Shown here one piece after another: positions 59,945 to 64,000 of a stretch of 64,000 nt of DNA. The stretch comes from Chthonobacter rhizosphaerae. Its GTDB lineage: Bacteria > Pseudomonadota > Alphaproteobacteria > Rhizobiales > Pleomorphomonadaceae. Position 1 is the stretch's first letter. Each line of letters begins with the position of its first letter. A program made the translations under genes and the position numbers. Under the pieces are notes generated by a model that did no database searches, was not told the origin of the DNA, and saw nothing but the letters and a program-made list of their open reading frames with translations. The stretch spans positions 310,001 through 374,000 of the forward strand of contig NZ_JACDIS010000002.1 of assembly GCF_013839525.1 (NCBI RefSeq), in the 5' to 3' direction.

Positions 59945-60166
59945 CCCAGCTAGGCAATTGATCCAGATGGGTTTTTCCTTGCTTGAGGCTTGCAGAGCCG
60001 ACACTCGGGCCGTCGGAAAGCTACGGTATTGATATCGAAGGAAAAAACAGCACGAGAATACTTCTGGCGTTTCGCCAACTGTCGGGGACGATCGGACGAT
60101 ATTCGCACCTCGGGCCGCTCTGTGGCCGACGCAACCGGCCGCGAAAAGTACCGTCACCAACACGTA

Positions 60167-61030
60167 TCACAATCTCGCCGCTAAGGCCGCCTGGGGCATC
60201 AGGAATGCTCCGATGTCTCGAACGACGGTCCCGAAATCACCCGGGTCATGGGCGACATCCCCAACAAAGGCACGCCACTGTCGCTGCTTCTGTGCATCCT
60301 CGGCAAATGCCGGTTTCAGCGCATCCGGCAGGTCGTGAGGTATCGCCGTCGCGCGCCGTGTGAAGGTGGCGGAAATCGCTCGCGGCAACCTGTCATCGTC
60401 GAAGGTGAAGGACCGGCTGAGTATCCAGATGTCGTAGTAGTCCTTCATTCGACTGTTGACCCGCCCCAGTGCCACCATCGCCTGGAATTTCTCGGCAATG
60501 ACGGTCTCTCGCGCATAACCCCGCAGCCGGGGCATGGGAAAGTCCAACATGGATGGATAGTCCAGTTCTTCGGCGCCAGGTTCCAGCGCATCGCCAAAGC
60601 CGATGTCTATGGTCAGGCTGATCCGCGCGCCGCTGATGGAGGCCGTCGTCCGAAGCCTGAGCCCGCCATAGTCCAGTTCCTCACGGATGCGGTCGACGCG
60701 AAGTTCGTCAGCGTCGAACGCGACGCCATCGTCGGCGTCCTGCGCCAGGATCTCCCGAAACGTTGCCAGCATCGGCTCCGGGCTCGGATCGCCAAATCCC
60801 AGCAGGTCAAGGTCGCGGGTGCCGCGGTGCGGATCATCGAACCAACTCATCATCAGCATCGCACCCTTCAGCACGAAACGGTCGGCGTGGGATGATTTGC
60901 TGAGGCGGAAGAGCAGCCGCTCGAGGGCGAAGCGGGTCAGAACCAGGTCGAAGCTCTGGCCACTTGCCTTGGCGAGTTGCAGCAAGCGTGCGCGCACCGA
61001 GGCGCCGATGTTCTTGATCTCCTTAGCCAT
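60167..61030 (-). CDS. AbiEii-type nucleotidyltransferase toxin (type IV toxin-antitoxin)
   Basis: 287 residues from ATG 61030, which overlaps the end of the antitoxin gene. The nucleotidyltransferase fold has the signature GTRDLDLLGFGDP with the metal-binding aspartates, and an RLRGYARETVIAEKFQAMV segment with the catalytic Lys typical of AbiEii/MenT toxins. These enzymes add nucleotides to tRNA and stop growth, giving phage defence in some hosts. GC content is lower than in the core genes around it, fitting acquisition. Confidence 0.88.
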   Translation of the reverse strand: MAKEIKNIGASVRARLLQLAKASGQSFDLVLTRFALERLLFRLSKSSHADRFVLKGAMLMMSWFDDPHRGTRDLDLLGFGDPSPEPMLATFREILAQDADDGVAFDADELRVDRIREELDYGGLRLRTTASISGARISLTIDIGFGDALEPGAEELDYPSMLDFPMPRLRGYARETVIAEKFQAMVALGRVNSRMKDYYDIWILSRSFTFDDDRLPRAISATFTRRATAIPHDLPDALKPAFAEDAQKQRQWRAFVGDVAHDPGDFGTVVRDIGAFLMPQAALAARL

Positions 61031-61640
61031 TGGCAATGAGCGCCTCGAGATACGGTCGGATCACCGTGGCGACGCCGCCGCGCTCGGCCTTTCTGGCAAT
61101 ATCGCCGGGAGTGGCCTTGCGCTGACGCAGCGCTTCCTGGAGGCCCTCGATCGCCACCGACAGGCCGATCTTGTTGCGATATCTGAAGCAGTCCGCGATC
61201 GTCTTGGCGACGCCGAAGACCTTGACGGGCACGCCCTCGACGGGGTGGGTTTCGACGTCCTCCGTCAGGAGGCGATCTGTAAAGCGCACCAGCCGTATAG
61301 GGGTGCCTTCGGGTTTCGGAGCCCAGTCTTTCTGGCCAATGGCGAGCCAAACCTGTCTCGGGAGTTGATCGGTCAGACCGTGGAACGTGAGGGCGGAAAC
61401 GAGGCAAACCACGCCCTTCGGGACTCGTTTTGCGGCTTCTGCGAGACTGTGGTGAGCGTCGAGCGTTGCATCGGAGAGTTGGTAAAGCCCTCGTGCGAGC
61501 CGAAGCACCTCTCCATCCCGTTCCATGCGGCTCATGGTGGCGGCTGTCACACCCGCATCGCGCAGTTCCCCAAGGCGTGCGATTCCGCGCGCGGTGAGGA
61601 GAGCATGGGCAATCTGACGCTGGGAGGCGGGTTCAGCCAC
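61023..61640 (-). CDS. AbiEi-type antitoxin
   Basis: 205 residues. An N-terminal winged-helix domain (HALLTARGIARLGELRDAGV and the following RMERDGEVLRLARGLYQL) is followed by the AbiEi C-terminal region (LVSALTFHGLTDQLPRQVW, then PVKVFGVAKTIADCFRYRNKIG). AbiEi binds its own promoter and counteracts AbiEii without direct contact. Its gene lies just upstream of the toxin, as expected. Confidence 0.88.
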   Translation of the reverse strand: MAEPASQRQIAHALLTARGIARLGELRDAGVTAATMSRMERDGEVLRLARGLYQLSDATLDAHHSLAEAAKRVPKGVVCLVSALTFHGLTDQLPRQVWLAIGQKDWAPKPEGTPIRLVRFTDRLLTEDVETHPVEGVPVKVFGVAKTIADCFRYRNKIGLSVAIEGLQEALRQRKATPGDIARKAERGGVATVIRPYLEALIANG

Positions 61641-61650
61641 GATATGAAAG

Positions 61651-61677
61651 CTCGGATTTTCAAGTCTATTCTCCGAG
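61651..61677. promoter_or_regulatory. Operator candidate for the AbiE pair
   Basis: CTCGGA and TCCGAG form an inverted repeat with a 15-base spacer, 11 bases upstream of the antitoxin start, in an AT-rich stretch with a possible -10 TACAAT (minus strand) beyond it. AbiEi antitoxins repress their own genes through inverted repeats in this position. The rest of 61641-61954 has no gene. Confidence 0.5.
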
Positions 61678-61954
61678 ACATTGTATCAGTATTCCCGCCC
61701 CTTGCGAAGCTATCCATACTCCGCGAAAGCTTCTTTCGACCGTCCTAACCCGAGCCCGATATCTGTCCTCTCTCCCAATCAGAAGTGACAGACATGACTT
61801 CGAAGAAACCAGGACGGGTGCGCGTTTTGATGATGCACTATCAAAATGATGCTGTGGGCTAATCTGGTCCCGTAACAGTACTGAAGCGTGCCGGCCCCAG
61901 ATGATCGGCGCTCAAGACCCCCGACTCCACTTGTTGGCAGTGACGTCGTTCCCA

Positions 61955-62200
61955 TCAGCCGGCTTCAGCAGCAAGTGCCTTGGAACGCTCAGAAACCAAG
62001 GCAATCACTTTGTCCAGCGCTGTTCGGGCCGCCTCCGTCTCAGCCGCAAAGGCGGGTAGCCGAAGCCCCTTCGCCCGATCGGCGACCCGCGCGGTCAGGT
62101 CCGCGATCGCAATTTCGGCATCGCCGACGGACACGCCGATCGTTCGCGCCAGCGCAAGGAAGTCCCGGCGCGTCAGACGACCGCCCGCGCGAAGACGCCC
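61955..62200 (-). pseudogene. Remnant of a HipA-like toxin gene (C-terminal part)
   Basis: On the minus strand an open frame ends at 61955 and encodes GRLTRRDFLALARTIGVSVG and an alanine-rich helix (IAIADLTARVADRAKGL), much like the last 80 residues of HipA-family kinases. The frame is cut by a stop near 62263, with no start codon or kinase core. It appears to be a decayed fragment. No HipB-like gene was seen. The assignment is by eye and could be wrong. Confidence 0.5.
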
Positions 62201-62393
62201 ACCCGCGACAGCGCGACACAGTGCGTGCGTGCAGGCAGCTCAGCTACCGACCGACGGCACCATCATAGCAGTGATGCCCACTGCAGAGGCGATCGGGCTA
62301 TTGAGCCGGGCCAATGCCGCCTATTGGCAGCGACCGGGTTCACGCCAGCCACCCCGACGTTGAAACTCCTTCGAGATGAGGGAGTCGACGTCA

Positions 62394-63920
62394 ATGCTCA
62401 TGCACCGCCTTCTGGAGGCCAGCGCCCTCCGCGTCCCGGATCGCGTCGCCTTTCGTTGGGTCGACCGCGACCGGACGCTGACCTACGCCGAAGCCGTCGC
62501 CGCCATGGAGCGGATGGCCGGTGCGCTCGCCCATCTCGGCGTCGCTCCCGGCGACCGGGTGCTGATCTTCGCCCACAACGGGCTCGACGTGCTCACGGCC
62601 ATGCTCGGCGCCTGGCGGATCGGGGCGATCGCCGCGCTGGTCAACGTCCGCTACGCCGACGAGCTGGCCTACTACGTCGGCGACCACCGGCCGAAGGTGA
62701 TCGTCTACACCCACGACATGGGCGCCCCGGTCCGGGAAGCGGCGCAGTCGGTCGGCGGGGTCGCGCACCTCGTCTGCATGGACGGGCCGCAGGAGGGCGC
62801 CGTCGCCCTTGGCGACCTGATGGCCGCCGCCTTCGCACCGCCGGCCGATCCGGGCAGGGCGGACGCGATCGCCCACCTCTCCTACACCTCCGGCACCACC
62901 GGCCGGCCGAAGGGCGCCTGTCTCGCCCACGAGCCGACCGTCACCGCCGCGCGCTGCATCGGGGAGCGGCTCCGGATCCGCGGCGACGACCGATCCTTCG
63001 GGCCGACCGCCCTCTCCTCCTCCTATCAGCTCGTCGCCAACCTGCTGCCGCAGATGGCGGTCAGCGCGACCATCAACGTCATGGGCCGCTGGACGGCGGC
63101 GACCGGCTACGACGCGCTCGCCGCCACACAGGCGACGATCTTCGTCGGCAACCCGGTCGTCCTCACCGACCTCCTGGAGGAGAGCGAGGCACGCGGCCGG
63201 CTGCCCTCCCTGCTCCGCTTCGGCCTCTCCGGCGGCGGACCGGTGCCACCGGCTCTGAAGATCGCGTTCCGCGACCGGCTTGCCCTGCCCCTCGTCGAGT
63301 CCTACGGCCAGAGCGAACTTGGCGGCTTCTTCGCCCTCGGCTTTCCGGAGTTGGAGCCGGACGACGGCAAACTGCTCCGCGTCGGGCCCGGCCTGCCCGA
63401 CAAGGAGGTCGCGATCCTCACCTCGTCGGGCGAGGTCGCCGACCTCGGCCGGATCGGCGAGATCAGCCTCCGCGGCGGCTTCATGGCCGGCTACTGGGGC
63501 CGAACGGAACAGACCGAGGCCGCGACGCGCGGCGGCTGGCTGCGCTCGGGCGACCTCGGGGTGATGGACGCCGAGGGCTACGTCACCATGCGCGGCCGGC
63601 GGTCCGAACTCGTCACCGTCGACGGCGTCGACTGGTACCCACGCGACGTCGAGGAGGCGCTGGCGGCCGAGCCCGGCGTGTCGCTGGCGGCGCTGGTCGG
63701 GGTGACGGTCGCCGGCCGCACCCGACCGGTGGCCTTCGTCACCGCGAAACCCGGAACCCCGCCGGAACTCGCCGGGCTGAAGGCCGCGATCGCCCCCCGC
63801 CTCCCATACGACCTCGCGCCGCTGGAGATCCGGCTCGCGCCTTCGCTCCCGACCACGCCAACCGGCAAGATCGCCAGGGCGACGCTCGCCGAAACCGCCT
63901 TTGCGGAGGCCGCGGCATGA
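62394..63920 (+). CDS. Acyl-CoA synthetase-like AMP-forming ligase
   Basis: 508 residues from ATG 62394 (AGGGAG nine bases upstream); ATG 62376 is in frame. The ANL-superfamily motifs are in order: phosphate loop SYTSGTTGRPKGACLAH near residue 168, SYGQSE near 305, the GDLGVMDAEGY motif and hinge GRRSELVTVDG, and the catalytic Lys in TPTGKIARATL. It adenylates a carboxylic acid and joins it to CoA. The substrate is unknown. The creatininase-like gene overlaps its stop, so they are probably co-expressed parts of a catabolic operon running out of the window. Confidence 0.88.
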   Translation: MLMHRLLEASALRVPDRVAFRWVDRDRTLTYAEAVAAMERMAGALAHLGVAPGDRVLIFAHNGLDVLTAMLGAWRIGAIAALVNVRYADELAYYVGDHRPKVIVYTHDMGAPVREAAQSVGGVAHLVCMDGPQEGAVALGDLMAAAFAPPADPGRADAIAHLSYTSGTTGRPKGACLAHEPTVTAARCIGERLRIRGDDRSFGPTALSSSYQLVANLLPQMAVSATINVMGRWTAATGYDALAATQATIFVGNPVVLTDLLEESEARGRLPSLLRFGLSGGGPVPPALKIAFRDRLALPLVESYGQSELGGFFALGFPELEPDDGKLLRVGPGLPDKEVAILTSSGEVADLGRIGEISLRGGFMAGYWGRTEQTEAATRGGWLRSGDLGVMDAEGYVTMRGRRSELVTVDGVDWYPRDVEEALAAEPGVSLAALVGVTVAGRTRPVAFVTAKPGTPPELAGLKAAIAPRLPYDLAPLEIRLAPSLPTTPTGKIARATLAETAFAEAAA

Positions 63921-64000
63921 CGGGCTCGCACGTCTGGTGGGACCACTCGACCGCGGATTTCGCCGCCCGCGACCTCTCGAACACCGTCGTGGTGTTCCCC
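63917..64000 (+). CDS. Creatininase family protein, N-terminal fragment
   Basis: The ATG at 63917 overlaps the previous stop (ATGA), and 28 codons are visible before the window ends. The segment ARDLSNTVVVFP resembles the beginning of creatininase/creatinine amidohydrolase family proteins, in which a metal-binding GATEQHG motif follows directly. The motif itself would be just outside the window, so the assignment is tentative. Confidence 0.5.
   Translation, partial: MTGSHVWWDHSTADFAARDLSNTVVVFP

Noticed and set aside
59921-60163. An 80-codon leftward frame ending in Thr-Ile-Glu-Trp-Glu as a real gene
   Set aside because: Only its last residues resemble GuaA; the rest has no GMP synthase sequence, so it is treated as an attachment-site fragment rather than a gene.

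Overview
The window is very GC-rich bacterial chromosome with tightly packed genes. Recognisable genes (RecX, SdhE, a SitABCD-type metal transporter behind a Mur/Fur-like palindrome, NnrU, BamB next to Der, a glgC-glgA-glgX-pgm cluster) point to an alphaproteobacterium, most likely of the order Hyphomicrobiales. No rRNA or tRNA gene and no CRISPR array was seen.

1-10.8 kb is the most unusual region. Leftward genes encode a caspase-fold protein that has lost both catalytic residues (cut by the window edge) and a caspase with an FGE-sulfatase-like domain. Divergently transcribed is a compact run: ferric-reductase-like flavocytochrome, 1155-residue exported protein with four CXXCH haem sites, OmpA-like protein, a second intact caspase and a small lipoprotein. 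Caspase-fold proteins and c-type cytochromes therefore sit in one probable envelope system.

10.9-32 kb holds a two-domain glycosyltransferase with a coupled small protein, a secreted unknown, an OsmF/ProX-like binding protein, recX, sitABCD, mazG, an amino-acid-binding protein, vapBC flanked by intergenic repeats, mfd, sdhE, an EamA transporter, recG and ccdAB. 32-46 kb holds the glycogen cluster (no glgB in view), an L,D-transpeptidase, der-bamB-yfgM, nnrU, a second L,D-transpeptidase and a YciI-like protein, with a REP pair and a long palindromic element between genes.

46.4-56.7 kb is a leftward exopolysaccharide cluster: glycosyltransferase, Wzx-like flippase, three consecutive sulfotransferases, Wzy-like polymerase, second glycosyltransferase and a Wzc/ExoP co-polymerase with tyrosine kinase. 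The product is probably a sulfated surface polysaccharide.

57-64 kb begins with a DUF1800-DUF1501 pair. At 59.9 kb lies what looks like a stray copy of the guaA 3' end, a common integration site for genomic islands. To its right are an AbiEi/AbiEii toxin-antitoxin pair, a hipA-like remnant, an acyl-CoA-synthetase-like gene and the start of a creatininase-like gene. Start sites and functions are read from sequence only; no database search was possible.
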